Positions 1 through 6,753 of a stretch of 10,596 nucleotides of DNA are shown one piece after another. The stretch is from positions 1-10,596 of the forward strand of contig JAOZPK010000081.1 of the NCBI GenBank assembly GCA_029932755.1, read 5' to 3'. This DNA is from Candidatus Cloacimonadota bacterium. GTDB taxonomy: Bacteria > Cloacimonadota > Cloacimonadia > Cloacimonadales > TCS61. Made by a program: the position numbers and the translations under genes. Each line of letters starts with the position of its first letter. Positions within the stretch are counted from its first letter, which is position 1. The notes below the pieces were generated by a model. The model had not been told where the DNA came from, did not search any database, and saw only the letters and a list, made by a program, of their open reading frames with translations.

Positions 1-455
1 AAATTGATGATCTGATAAAGAATAATGTTAACATCAGGTTTATTGGAAGCAAAGAAGAACTTGAGAAAAGCTATAATAAAAAAGTTCTAAATACTTGTAA
101 AAGCAGTTGGGATAATGATGGTTTGCACCTGAATGTTGCGATGAATTACGGTGGTAGACGTGAACTGATCGATGCATTTAAATTGATGTCGGATGATATT
201 GTATCAGGTAAGATAAATAAAGAAAGAATTGATGATGAAATGGTTAGCAATTATCTTTACACTGCTTATATGCCCGATCCTGATTTAATTATCAGAACAA
301 GTGGGGAAGAGCGTTTATCAAATTTTCTTGTTTGGCAAAGTGCCTACTCAGAATTCTGGTTTACCAAAACTCTCTGGCCAGATTTCAGTCGTGAAGAATT
401 TGTTCAAGCAATCCTGGATTACCAAAATAGAAAGAGAAGATTTGGCACTAGATAA
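1..455 (+). CDS. uppS: Undecaprenyl diphosphate synthase (cis-prenyltransferase), 3' part
   Basis: The frame is open from the left edge of the window (codons in phase from base 3) to TAA at 453-455, giving about 150 C-terminal residues of a protein family that is usually near 240-250 residues; the N-terminal part with the catalytic Asp lies outside the window. Seen here are the family blocks IRFIG, LNVAMNYGGRREL, then DLIIRTSGEERLSNFLVWQ followed by AYSEFWFT and LWPDF, ending in NRKRRFG. The RTSGE-RLSNF block carries the Arg and Ser residues that bind the isopentenyl diphosphate phosphates in this family. The enzyme adds isopentenyl units to farnesyl diphosphate to make the C55 carrier lipid for peptidoglycan and O-antigen-like sugars, acting at the cytoplasmic membrane face. 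The next gene, cdsA, follows after 10 bases, a very common uppS-cdsA pairing. A TTG at 123 is internal to the gene and is not the real start. Confidence 0.96.
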   Translation, partial: IDDLIKNNVNIRFIGSKEELEKSYNKKVLNTCKSSWDNDGLHLNVAMNYGGRRELIDAFKLMSDDIVSGKINKERIDDEMVSNYLYTAYMPDPDLIIRTSGEERLSNFLVWQSAYSEFWFTKTLWPDFSREEFVQAILDYQNRKRRFGTR

Positions 456-465
456 GGAGAAATAA

Positions 466-1251
466 ATGGTTTTATTAAAAAGAGTTTTGGTCGCAGTATT
501 TTTTATTCCGTTACTTATTTATATATTTCACGTTGGATATATAGCACTTGCATCATTCCTTGCATTGATAGCATTTCAAATGATGTTCGAGTTAAGAGAA
601 ATGTTTTTCAAAAAAGGTATAAATGTTCCAAGAATAATTATTATTCTCGGTCTGATAGTTTTTCTTTCTTCAATATATTTTGGAATAGTATTAATTTTTG
701 CATCGCTTCTATTAACATTAATTGTTATAATGGGCTTTGATCTTTTCAAGAGTAAATTGGAAGGAGCGATGGATAGAGGTTCTGCTGCAATATTCATCGT
801 TGTTTATATTGCATTGCTGTTAAGCAGTATCTACCATATCAGGTTGTTAGAAAATGGAAGAAACCTGATATTGAGTTTGCTCTTTATGATCTGGATAACT
901 GATTCTGCTGCCTATTTTGTGGGTAGGGCAATAGGGAAGCATAAAGGAATTATTAAAGCAAGCCCCAATAAATCACTTGAAGGTTTTCTGGCTGGAATTA
1001 TTTTCTCATTTGTTGGTTCATTTATTATGATTAAATTTATGGGATTATCGCTTCCTCAAGCAATTGCTGTAGCAATTTCCGGTGGAATATTTGGTCAGAT
1101 GGGAGATTTGTTTGAATCGATACTGAAGAGAGATGCCGGAGTTAAAGATAGTTCAAATGTACTTCCCGGTCATGGTGGTATTCTTGATAGATTTGACAGT
1201 CTATTATTGGCAGCTCCTGTTTTTTATGTTATACTATATTTTATAAATTAG
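466..1251 (+). CDS. cdsA: Phosphatidate cytidylyltransferase (CDP-diacylglycerol synthase)
   Basis: The 261-residue product is a polytopic membrane protein with several hydrophobic segments and carries the CdsA signature at about residues 218-244: S-I-L-K-R-D, then K227-D228 and PGHGGILDRFD, with the metal/substrate-binding Asp residues D241 and D244. CdsA condenses CTP with phosphatidic acid to give CDP-diacylglycerol, the precursor of the membrane phospholipids. Length and motif order match the family. The ATG at 466 has a strong AAGGAG Shine-Dalgarno at 454-459, which overlaps the uppS stop codon, so the two genes are probably co-transcribed and coupled. The frame ends with TAG at 1249-1251. 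No truncation or missing key residue is visible. Confidence 0.96.
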   Translation: MVLLKRVLVAVFFIPLLIYIFHVGYIALASFLALIAFQMMFELREMFFKKGINVPRIIIILGLIVFLSSIYFGIVLIFASLLLTLIVIMGFDLFKSKLEGAMDRGSAAIFIVVYIALLLSSIYHIRLLENGRNLILSLLFMIWITDSAAYFVGRAIGKHKGIIKASPNKSLEGFLAGIIFSFVGSFIMIKFMGLSLPQAIAVAISGGIFGQMGDLFESILKRDAGVKDSSNVLPGHGGILDRFDSLLLAAPVFYVILYFIN

Positions 1252-1260
1252 GAAATTAAT

Positions 1261-2352
1261 ATGGAAAATAAAATGGAAAGTTCATTTGATTTTTTTGATG
1301 AAAATTATATTAATCTAGATGAACATAAAATCATACTTGTAACTGGTGGAGCCGGCTTCATCGGCTCGAATTTCATTAGATATTTAACCAGTAAATATCC
1401 AAACTTTAAAGTTATAAATTTTGATAAACTCACATATGCCGGAAATCTTAATAATCTTATAACAATCGAAGATAATGTAAATTATGTCTTTTTTAAAGGT
1501 GATGTAACAAATCCAAAAGATGTGAAAACAGCTTTTGAACAGTTCAGTCCCGATTATGTTGTTCATTTCGCAGCGGAATCACATGTAGATAAAAGTATAA
1601 TTAATCCCGATATTTTCTTGCAGACAAATGTATTGGGAACACAGATCCTGTTAAATTATTCCAGAGAACATAAGGTGGAGAAATTTGTTCAAATATCTAC
1701 AGATGAAGTATATGGTTCAATAAGTAATGATTTGAATGTTAATGAAGATGCACATTTAAAACCCAATAATCCTTATTCTGCCAGCAAAGCTGCTGCTGAT
1801 CTGCTTCTGCGTGTAGCATATCAAACTTACGGTCAACGTATTAATATAATTCGATCATGTAATAATTTTGGACATTATCAATTCCCTGAGAAACTGGTTC
1901 CTGTAATAATCCATAATGCATTGAATAATTTAGAGATCCCTGTTTTTGGTGATGGTAATAATATCCGTGAATGGATACATGTTGAAGATCATTGCCGTGC
2001 AATTGATGTAATCATGCAAAAGGGGAAATCCGGCGAAACATATAACGTTGGAACAGGAAACAAATGGAAGAACATAGATCTTGTAGAGCTTATTCTAAAA
2101 AAACTAAATGTAAGTAATAATCTTATCTCCTATGTCCTAGATAGACAAGGGCATGATATTCGATATTCTGTTGATTGCAATAAGATCCGTCAAGAGCTTG
2201 GTTGGAAACCACAAATAGAATTTGAAGAAGGTTTAGATCAGGTGATAATCTGGTACACAAATCATATGGATTGGATCGAAGAAATTTCATCCGGGAAATA
2301 CATGAACTATTATGATGATATTTATAAACCTCGCATGATGGAGACAGAATAG
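1261..2352 (+). CDS. rfbB: dTDP-glucose 4,6-dehydratase (extended SDR family)
   Basis: The 363-residue product is a Rossmann-fold NAD-dependent extended short-chain dehydrogenase. It shows the GxxGxxG dinucleotide motif at residues 29-35 (GGAGFIG), the catalytic Thr-Asp-Glu triplet of dTDP-glucose dehydratases at 147-149 in STDEVYGS, and the YxxxK pair Y172/K176. The block FPEKLVPVIIHNAL followed by FGDGNNIREWIHVEDH is characteristic of RfbB/RmlB rather than of UDP-galactose epimerases. The expected reaction converts dTDP-glucose to dTDP-4-keto-6-deoxyglucose for deoxysugars of envelope glycans. About 23 acidic residues precede the first beta strand, more than usual; an in-frame ATG at 1273 is an alternative start. 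The chosen ATG at 1261 follows an AGGA that overlaps the cdsA stop. No rfbA, rfbC or rfbD neighbour is present, so the final sugar cannot be read from context. A related NDP-sugar 4,6-dehydratase is the main alternative. Confidence 0.88.
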   Translation: MENKMESSFDFFDENYINLDEHKIILVTGGAGFIGSNFIRYLTSKYPNFKVINFDKLTYAGNLNNLITIEDNVNYVFFKGDVTNPKDVKTAFEQFSPDYVVHFAAESHVDKSIINPDIFLQTNVLGTQILLNYSREHKVEKFVQISTDEVYGSISNDLNVNEDAHLKPNNPYSASKAAADLLLRVAYQTYGQRINIIRSCNNFGHYQFPEKLVPVIIHNALNNLEIPVFGDGNNIREWIHVEDHCRAIDVIMQKGKSGETYNVGTGNKWKNIDLVELILKKLNVSNNLISYVLDRQGHDIRYSVDCNKIRQELGWKPQIEFEEGLDQVIIWYTNHMDWIEEISSGKYMNYYDDIYKPRMMETE

Positions 2353-3819
2353 ATGGGAAGAATTCTTACATTTTTTACGATACTCTCAATTATGTTCGGT
2401 TGTGCAGTAACAAGGGATGTAGAACCAATCCAATCCGTTGAAAGATCATTAACCATATATTCTCATTTTGCTACAGATTCACTTAGACAAGAAATTTCTG
2501 ATAAAAATATGTTGATTGATTCGCTTTATATATTAATAGAAGAATCTGATTTCACAATCGATTCTTTATATCAGGCATTGGAAATTTCCAGCAGTAGAGT
2601 TGCCGTAAATCAGGATTTTATTATTCCGGATTCCATTGTCTTTGCCAGTAGAACATTTGATCTTACAAACGAACGGATCTTTGATAAATTTGAGACAATT
2701 TATAAACAGGAGTTAAGGGTTGCTCATAAATTTATTCCAAGATGTGGTAAATATTTTGCATATTTTGATTCAGTGTTTTCAAAATATAATATCCCGCTTG
2801 ACACTAAATACTTAGCGATTGCTGAGAGTAGATTGAGTCCTATGGCTGGTTCACGTGTAGGTGCTCTTGGCATCTGGCAATTTATGCCCGGTACTGCAAA
2901 AGGTTATGGTATGCGTATAGATTCATTTATTGATGAGCGTAGAAATGTTTTCCTGGCTACACCTGCTGCTGCAAAATATCTTCTAAATGCACGAAGTTAT
3001 CTTAAAAAACGCGGTACTACTGACTGGCTATTAGCAATGAGCTCTTATAATGCTGGAGTTGGCAGTATTGCAAAAGTTGTTCGTCAGCAAGAAGTATATG
3101 ATTTTTTTGATTTATTGATGCGTGTTGATGAAACACATAAATATGTTTGGCGTGCTGTTGCTATTAAAATGATCGTCGAGAATGAAGAGGAGATCTTCGG
3201 GAGTAAATTTGATAGAAAAGAACCGATCTTAGAGAACGCACATTTGATAGATCTTACGCTTAAAGGGCATTATAAAATTGATGAATGGGCTAAGGCTCAA
3301 GGGACTTCAATTGGAAAGATCTTAGAAATGAATCCATGGATCAAGATCTATAAGAGAAACAGAGCGAAATATTCTGCAATTAATGATGTTGTTCTCCCCC
3401 CCGGAAAATACTCTGTTCTCATTCCTAATGGAAATGGAATTGACAAGGAATTATTAGCAAAGATAGAAAAACGTTTTCTTAATAAAAACGCAGGTTTTTT
3501 CACTCATCATATTGTTAAACGAGGAGATAATTTATATAATATTGCGAAAAAATATAAAACAACAGTTTCTCGAATTAAAAATCTGAATCATCTAAACTCT
3601 AATGTAATACATCCAGGTCAAAGGCTTAAGCTTTATGGAACCAGTTCCGGTGAGACAGTTCAAAAGACAAACAACTATCACACTGTAAAAAAAGGAGACA
3701 CAGTTGGAACTATCGCGCAAGAATTGGGTATCTCGCAAAAGAACCTGATTGCTAGAAATAATCTCAAAACACGAAATGGTATTATCATGATCTATCCAGG
3801 GCAAAAATTATATTATTAA
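2353..3819 (+). CDS. mltD: MltD-like membrane-bound lytic murein transglycosylase with LysM repeats
   Basis: This 488-residue protein starts with a short hydrophobic signal ending at Cys17 (MFGC), a weak lipobox that suggests an envelope lipoprotein. Residues about 20-110 form a predicted helical stalk with a small repeat (IDSLY...E twice). The GH23 lysozyme-like domain lies at about 125-260: catalytic Glu158 in AIAES, then GALGIWQFMPGTA (171-182), DERRNV, and SSYNAGVG (230-237). Residues about 290-360 resemble the degenerate LysM-like spacer of MltD. Two LysM peptidoglycan-binding repeats close the protein, at about 385-428 and 442-488. The enzyme cleaves the MurNAc-GlcNAc bond with formation of 1,6-anhydro-MurNAc, remodelling the wall. 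The ATG directly abuts the stop of the preceding dehydratase gene; GGAG at 2340-2343 serves as ribosome binding site. A run of seven C at 3396-3402 is notable in such AT-rich DNA. Confidence 0.93.
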   Translation: MGRILTFFTILSIMFGCAVTRDVEPIQSVERSLTIYSHFATDSLRQEISDKNMLIDSLYILIEESDFTIDSLYQALEISSSRVAVNQDFIIPDSIVFASRTFDLTNERIFDKFETIYKQELRVAHKFIPRCGKYFAYFDSVFSKYNIPLDTKYLAIAESRLSPMAGSRVGALGIWQFMPGTAKGYGMRIDSFIDERRNVFLATPAAAKYLLNARSYLKKRGTTDWLLAMSSYNAGVGSIAKVVRQQEVYDFFDLLMRVDETHKYVWRAVAIKMIVENEEEIFGSKFDRKEPILENAHLIDLTLKGHYKIDEWAKAQGTSIGKILEMNPWIKIYKRNRAKYSAINDVVLPPGKYSVLIPNGNGIDKELLAKIEKRFLNKNAGFFTHHIVKRGDNLYNIAKKYKTTVSRIKNLNHLNSNVIHPGQRLKLYGTSSGETVQKTNNYHTVKKGDTVGTIAQELGISQKNLIARNNLKTRNGIIMIYPGQKLYY

Positions 3820-4280
3820 TGAAAGAAAAGATCAGGGAAATGAAAAGGGAAGATATTCCCAACATTATGAAAATGGAGAAAGAACTTTTTGCAGCATCTT
3901 GGGAAGAGGAGATGTTTATAGAAGAAATTGAAAAGCAATACGCTTATGTCTTGGAGATCAAAAATAAAATTATTGGTTATATTTGTGGTTGGAAGCTTCT
4001 CGATGAGTTTAATATCACGAACATTGCAGTTGCTCCAGATTTTCAAAGAAAAGGATTTGGAAAAGTTCTTGTTAAGTTCCTTATGAGTAAATTACTGGAC
4101 GAAAAATGCTTCAAATTTTTTCTTGAAGTGCGTGAATCTAACCAAGCAGCAAAAAAGCTGTATGATAAATTGGGATTTGTTGTGATTGGGTTAAGAAAAA
4201 ATTATTATCATTCTCCAGAAGAGGATGCTATGGTTTTAGGAACAAATTTAATAAAAATTATTAAAAAAAGGGCAACATAA
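3819..4280 (+). CDS. rimI: RimI-like GNAT N-acetyltransferase
   Basis: The 153-residue product is a single GNAT domain. The acetyl-CoA pyrophosphate-binding motif is NIAVAPDFQRKGFGK at residues 68-82 (Q76-R77-K78-G79-F80-G81), followed by LEVRESNQAAKKLYDKLGF and the RKNYYHSPEEDAMVL ending typical of RimI, the ribosomal-protein S18 alanine N-acetyltransferase. Length agrees with RimI (about 145-160 residues). RimI-type enzymes transfer acetyl from acetyl-CoA to the N-terminal amino group of proteins; the exact substrate here is inferred. The ATG shares one base with the stop of the upstream gene (TAATG), and no good Shine-Dalgarno lies at the usual distance, so start by reinitiation is likely. 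An in-frame ATG at 3840 is a less likely start because it would cut the first strand of the fold. A RimI-like acetyltransferase acting on another substrate remains possible. Confidence 0.85.
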   Translation: MKEKIREMKREDIPNIMKMEKELFAASWEEEMFIEEIEKQYAYVLEIKNKIIGYICGWKLLDEFNITNIAVAPDFQRKGFGKVLVKFLMSKLLDEKCFKFFLEVRESNQAAKKLYDKLGFVVIGLRKNYYHSPEEDAMVLGTNLIKIIKKRAT

Positions 4281-4903
4281 TGAAAAAAGGTTTGTTTATT
4301 ACTTTTGAAGGAATTGAAGGTTGTGGAAAATCTACACAAGCACGAATGCTAAAAGAATTTTTAATAAAAGCAGGAAAACATGTGTTCCTTACTCGTGAAC
4401 CTGGTGGACCCAAAATAGCAGAAGAGATCCGTAAAATGCTTTTAAGTGTTAATAATAAAGAGATGCTACCTCAAACAGAAGTTCTTTTATATATGGCTTC
4501 CAGAAGCCAACATACAGGAGAATGGATCATTCCTGAACTAGAAAAAGGAAAGATAGTTATTTCCGATAGATATTACGATTCTACTTTTGCTTATCAGGGT
4601 GCTGCCAGAAAGATAGATGGAAAGCTTATTGACACAATTAGAAGATATGCAACTTTTGGACTTGTTCCGGATATTACTTTTCTGGTGGACTTGCCAGAGG
4701 AAATAGGTTTATCCAGAATTTTAGCAAAAGATGCTGACAGGTTAGAGCAGGAATCGATTGCGTTCCACAAAAAAGTTAGAAATGGTTTTTTAGAATTGGC
4801 TAATAAAGAACCCGAAAGATTTGTCGTATTAGATGGTAATAAAAGTATTAAAGAAATTCATGATGATGTTATTGATATTATATGCAAGGAGTTAATTATA
4901 TGA
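4280..4903 (+). CDS. tmk: Thymidylate kinase (dTMP kinase)
   Basis: The 207-residue product matches the family length. The Walker A loop is G11-I-E-G-C-G-K17-S18 in FEGIEGCGKSTQ, the TREPGG block follows, and the DR[YF] motif is D96-R97-Y98 in SDRYYDSTFAYQG. The LID segment has Arg154 in DADRLEQE. A P-loop without Arg combined with an Arg-bearing LID is the pattern of the E. coli-like (type II) enzymes. Tmk phosphorylates dTMP to dTDP with ATP, feeding DNA synthesis and also the dTTP from which dTDP-sugars are made, which gives a loose link to the dehydratase gene upstream. The ATG overlaps the previous stop by one base (TAATG), with AAGGG at 4268-4272 as ribosome binding site. The TGA stop overlaps the next start in an ATGA. 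Confidence 0.97.
   Translation: MKKGLFITFEGIEGCGKSTQARMLKEFLIKAGKHVFLTREPGGPKIAEEIRKMLLSVNNKEMLPQTEVLLYMASRSQHTGEWIIPELEKGKIVISDRYYDSTFAYQGAARKIDGKLIDTIRRYATFGLVPDITFLVDLPEEIGLSRILAKDADRLEQESIAFHKKVRNGFLELANKEPERFVVLDGNKSIKEIHDDVIDIICKELII
4886..4891 (+). promoter_or_regulatory. Ribosome binding site that fixes the S41 peptidase start
   Basis: AAGGAG lies inside the end of tmk, eight bases before the ATG at 4900. It favours that ATG over the in-frame ATG at 4882, which sits just upstream of this site and has no Shine-Dalgarno of its own. The chosen start forms an ATGA overlap with the tmk stop. Confidence 0.85.
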
Positions 4904-6558
4904 AAGAAGAGTTAAATAAAATGAGTAAAATCCTTTTCTCAGCAAGCGTGATCGGTTGGATTATTATTGGTGTTCTACTTTTTAATTTTGTAAATGTAGA
5001 CGCATCTAATTCTGAAGATACAAATATATACAAAAAGCTAAAATTATTCAGTGAAGTACTTTTCAATGTAAGACAGAATTACGTAGAAGAACTTGATGTA
5101 GATGATCTAATAGACTCGGCTATAAAAGGAATGCTGGATGAAGTTGATCCGCATACACATTATTTCACTCCTGATGAATTTGATAAATTCAGTACAGACA
5201 CAAAAGGTGAATTTGGCGGACTTGGTATCTCGATAGATAAGAAAGACGATTATATAACTGTTGTAGCACCAATAGAAGGAACCCCTGCTTACAGAATGGG
5301 TATTCTTGCTGGTGATAAGATATCCAAAGTTGATGGAGAAAGTATTGTTGGTGTATCTACAGATGAATCCATAAAGAAAATGCGTGGTGAACCTGGTACA
5401 AAGGTTTTAATTTCTATCATCAGACCAGGAGTGAAAGATGAATTGGAATTCGATATAATACGTGAAATAATTAAAATACACAGTATTCCATACTCATTTA
5501 AACTGGATAATGGAATTGGATACATGAGAATTCGTCAGTTCAATGCAAATACAACCTCAGATATGAGAGAAAAACTTGATGATCTGGAGGAAGAAGGTAT
5601 TCGTGGACTTATTATAGATCTTAGATTTAATCCGGGTGGACTTCTCAGAGAAGCAATAAATACAGTAAATGAATTTATTGGGAAAGGTAAACTTGTAGTA
5701 TTCACTAAAGGTAGGGCACCTCAAACAAACATGGAATATCTAACTAAGTATAACAGAATTAGAGGTAATTATCCAGTTGTAGTCCTTATCAACAGTGGAT
5801 CAGCAAGTGCATCAGAAATATTTGCCGGTTCTTTGCAAGATTGGGATCGAGGTTTAATAGTTGGACAAACATCTTTTGGAAAAGGTTCTGTTCAGCGTTT
5901 GTTCCCACTTTCAGATGGTAATGGTATTAAAATAACAACTGCAAAATATTACATAAAATCAGGTAGATGTATTCACAAAGATCTTAATGATAAGCTATTG
6001 AAGGATGAACGTGTAAGAAATGGTGATATATCTAAAGAAGAGATTAAAGAAATGCAGGAAGAAGCTGAAGAAAAAAGTCATGAGAATGTATACTACACTA
6101 ACATGGGGAGAAAGGTGTATGGTGGTGGTGGAATAACTCCCGATATTGAAATCGAACAATCTCTCCTTACAAACCTGGGTGTAGATCTGCGTAGAAAAAA
6201 TATTTTCTTCAACTATTCTGTAGATTATCTTATCGATCATGAGGAAAACGTTACATTAGATTATCTTGCTTCTAAGAAAGATATTGATGATCTCTTAAAA
6301 TTTGCAAAAGCGGAAGAAATTGAATTTGAACAAGTTGAAGCAGATAGCATTAACGATTGGATCAAGAATGAATTGACAAGTAACATTATCGGTAGAAAAT
6401 TCGGTGAAGTTGAGCGGTATAAAATCGTGCTGGAAGAAGATACTCAACTTAAGGAAACAATGGAGATCTTTGAAAAATGTTCTACACTTAAAGAGATGTT
6501 CAAATATGCAGAAGAGATCAAACAGAATAAAAAAGAAGAAGAAAACGTTAATGAATAA
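4900..6558 (+). CDS. ctpA: Carboxy-terminal processing peptidase, S41 family (CtpA-like), membrane anchored
   Basis: Starting at ATG 4900 the product has 552 residues. A short cytoplasmic tail precedes one transmembrane segment at about residues 11-30, so the body should lie in the periplasm. The N-terminal helical region (to about 95) carries DEVDPHTHYFTPDEF, then a PDZ domain follows at about 102-185 (GGLGISI, GDKISKVDG). The peptidase core includes GYMRIRQF, DLRFNPGGLL, and NSGSASASEIFAGSLQD with nucleophile Ser303; the general base Lys328 sits 25 residues later in SFGKGSVQ, the spacing known from Tsp/CtpA. A Ser/Lys dyad protease of this type trims or degrades envelope proteins from the C-terminus. 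A charged Glu/Lys-rich insert (about 365-395), a YGGGGITPDIEI strand and about 130 further residues extend beyond the core. The gene is last in the cluster and is followed by a strong terminator. Neighbouring murein enzymes suggest, without proof, hydrolase regulation. Confidence 0.94.
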   Translation: MKEELNKMSKILFSASVIGWIIIGVLLFNFVNVDASNSEDTNIYKKLKLFSEVLFNVRQNYVEELDVDDLIDSAIKGMLDEVDPHTHYFTPDEFDKFSTDTKGEFGGLGISIDKKDDYITVVAPIEGTPAYRMGILAGDKISKVDGESIVGVSTDESIKKMRGEPGTKVLISIIRPGVKDELEFDIIREIIKIHSIPYSFKLDNGIGYMRIRQFNANTTSDMREKLDDLEEEGIRGLIIDLRFNPGGLLREAINTVNEFIGKGKLVVFTKGRAPQTNMEYLTKYNRIRGNYPVVVLINSGSASASEIFAGSLQDWDRGLIVGQTSFGKGSVQRLFPLSDGNGIKITTAKYYIKSGRCIHKDLNDKLLKDERVRNGDISKEEIKEMQEEAEEKSHENVYYTNMGRKVYGGGGITPDIEIEQSLLTNLGVDLRRKNIFFNYSVDYLIDHEENVTLDYLASKKDIDDLLKFAKAEEIEFEQVEADSINDWIKNELTSNIIGRKFGEVERYKIVLEEDTQLKETMEIFEKCSTLKEMFKYAEEIKQNKKEEENVNE

Positions 6559-6587
6559 CATTAATATCAAATAATAATAATATTTAT

Positions 6588-6623
6588 AACCTTCCAGTTT
6601 TTGAACTGGAAGGTTTTTTATTT
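6588..6623 (+). terminator. Rho-independent terminator of the uppS-ctpA cluster
   Basis: A perfect 12-bp stem (AACCTTCCAGTT at 6588-6599 pairing with AACTGGAAGGTT at 6604-6615) closes a four-base TTTG loop and runs straight into a T-rich tail (TTTTATTT). It lies 30 bases after the S41 peptidase stop, separates the upstream cluster from metG, and is the only clear intrinsic terminator in the window. Confidence 0.95.
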
Positions 6624-6636
6624 ACTCTAATTTTGG

Positions 6637-6652
6637 TTTATAAATTTATAAA
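6637..6652. repeat. 16-bp perfect AT palindrome in the metG upstream region
   Basis: The 16 bases TTTATAAATTTATAAA read the same on both strands. The element contains only A and T and lies between the terminator and the promoter-like elements of metG. It could be an AT-rich promoter-proximal element or a protein-binding site, but in such AT-rich DNA chance is a fair explanation. Confidence 0.4.
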
Positions 6653-6696
6653 TTATTTATTAAACAAATTACAATAATCAATAATTCTTGACATCT

Positions 6697-6736
6697 TTAA
6701 AATACATTTGTTTTGAGATTATAATAGAATTATAAG
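6697..6736 (+). promoter_or_regulatory. Candidate sigma70-type promoter region for metG
   Basis: A perfect TATAAT lies at 6720-6725 with a TTAAAA-like -35 at 6697-6702, 17 bases apart. An overlapping second option is TTGTTT (6708-6713), 17 bases, then TATAAG (6731-6736). A perfect TTGACA at 6688-6693 is also present, but 26 bases before TATAAT, too far for a normal pair. A promoter is expected here because a strong terminator precedes metG, but which boxes are used cannot be decided from the sequence. Confidence 0.45.
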
Positions 6737-6742
6737 AAATAT

Positions 6743-6746
6743 GGAG
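6743..6746 (+). promoter_or_regulatory. Ribosome binding site supporting the TTG start of metG
   Basis: GGAG is followed by seven bases and then TTG at 6754. The ATG at 6741 that overlaps this site is out of frame with metG. The site therefore supports the TTG codon as the real start, which also places the protein N-terminus where the family begins. Confidence 0.75.
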
Positions 6747-6753
6747 ATAAATT

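Noticed and set aside
6295..6570. Minus-strand open frame overlapping the end of the S41 peptidase gene
   Set aside because: It lies antisense to a well-supported gene, its translation is low-complexity and rich in Phe, and no family motif is seen. Other minus-strand frames under rfbB, tmk and metG are rejected for the same reason.
6637..6652. Palindrome as a dedicated repressor operator
   Set aside because: It is made only of A and T in a very AT-rich spacer, so chance is plausible; it is listed only as a repeat with low confidence.
6559..6753. Riboswitch or T-box leader for metG
   Set aside because: The gap is short, its only strong structure is the terminator of the upstream cluster, and no T-box or SAM-riboswitch signature is visible.
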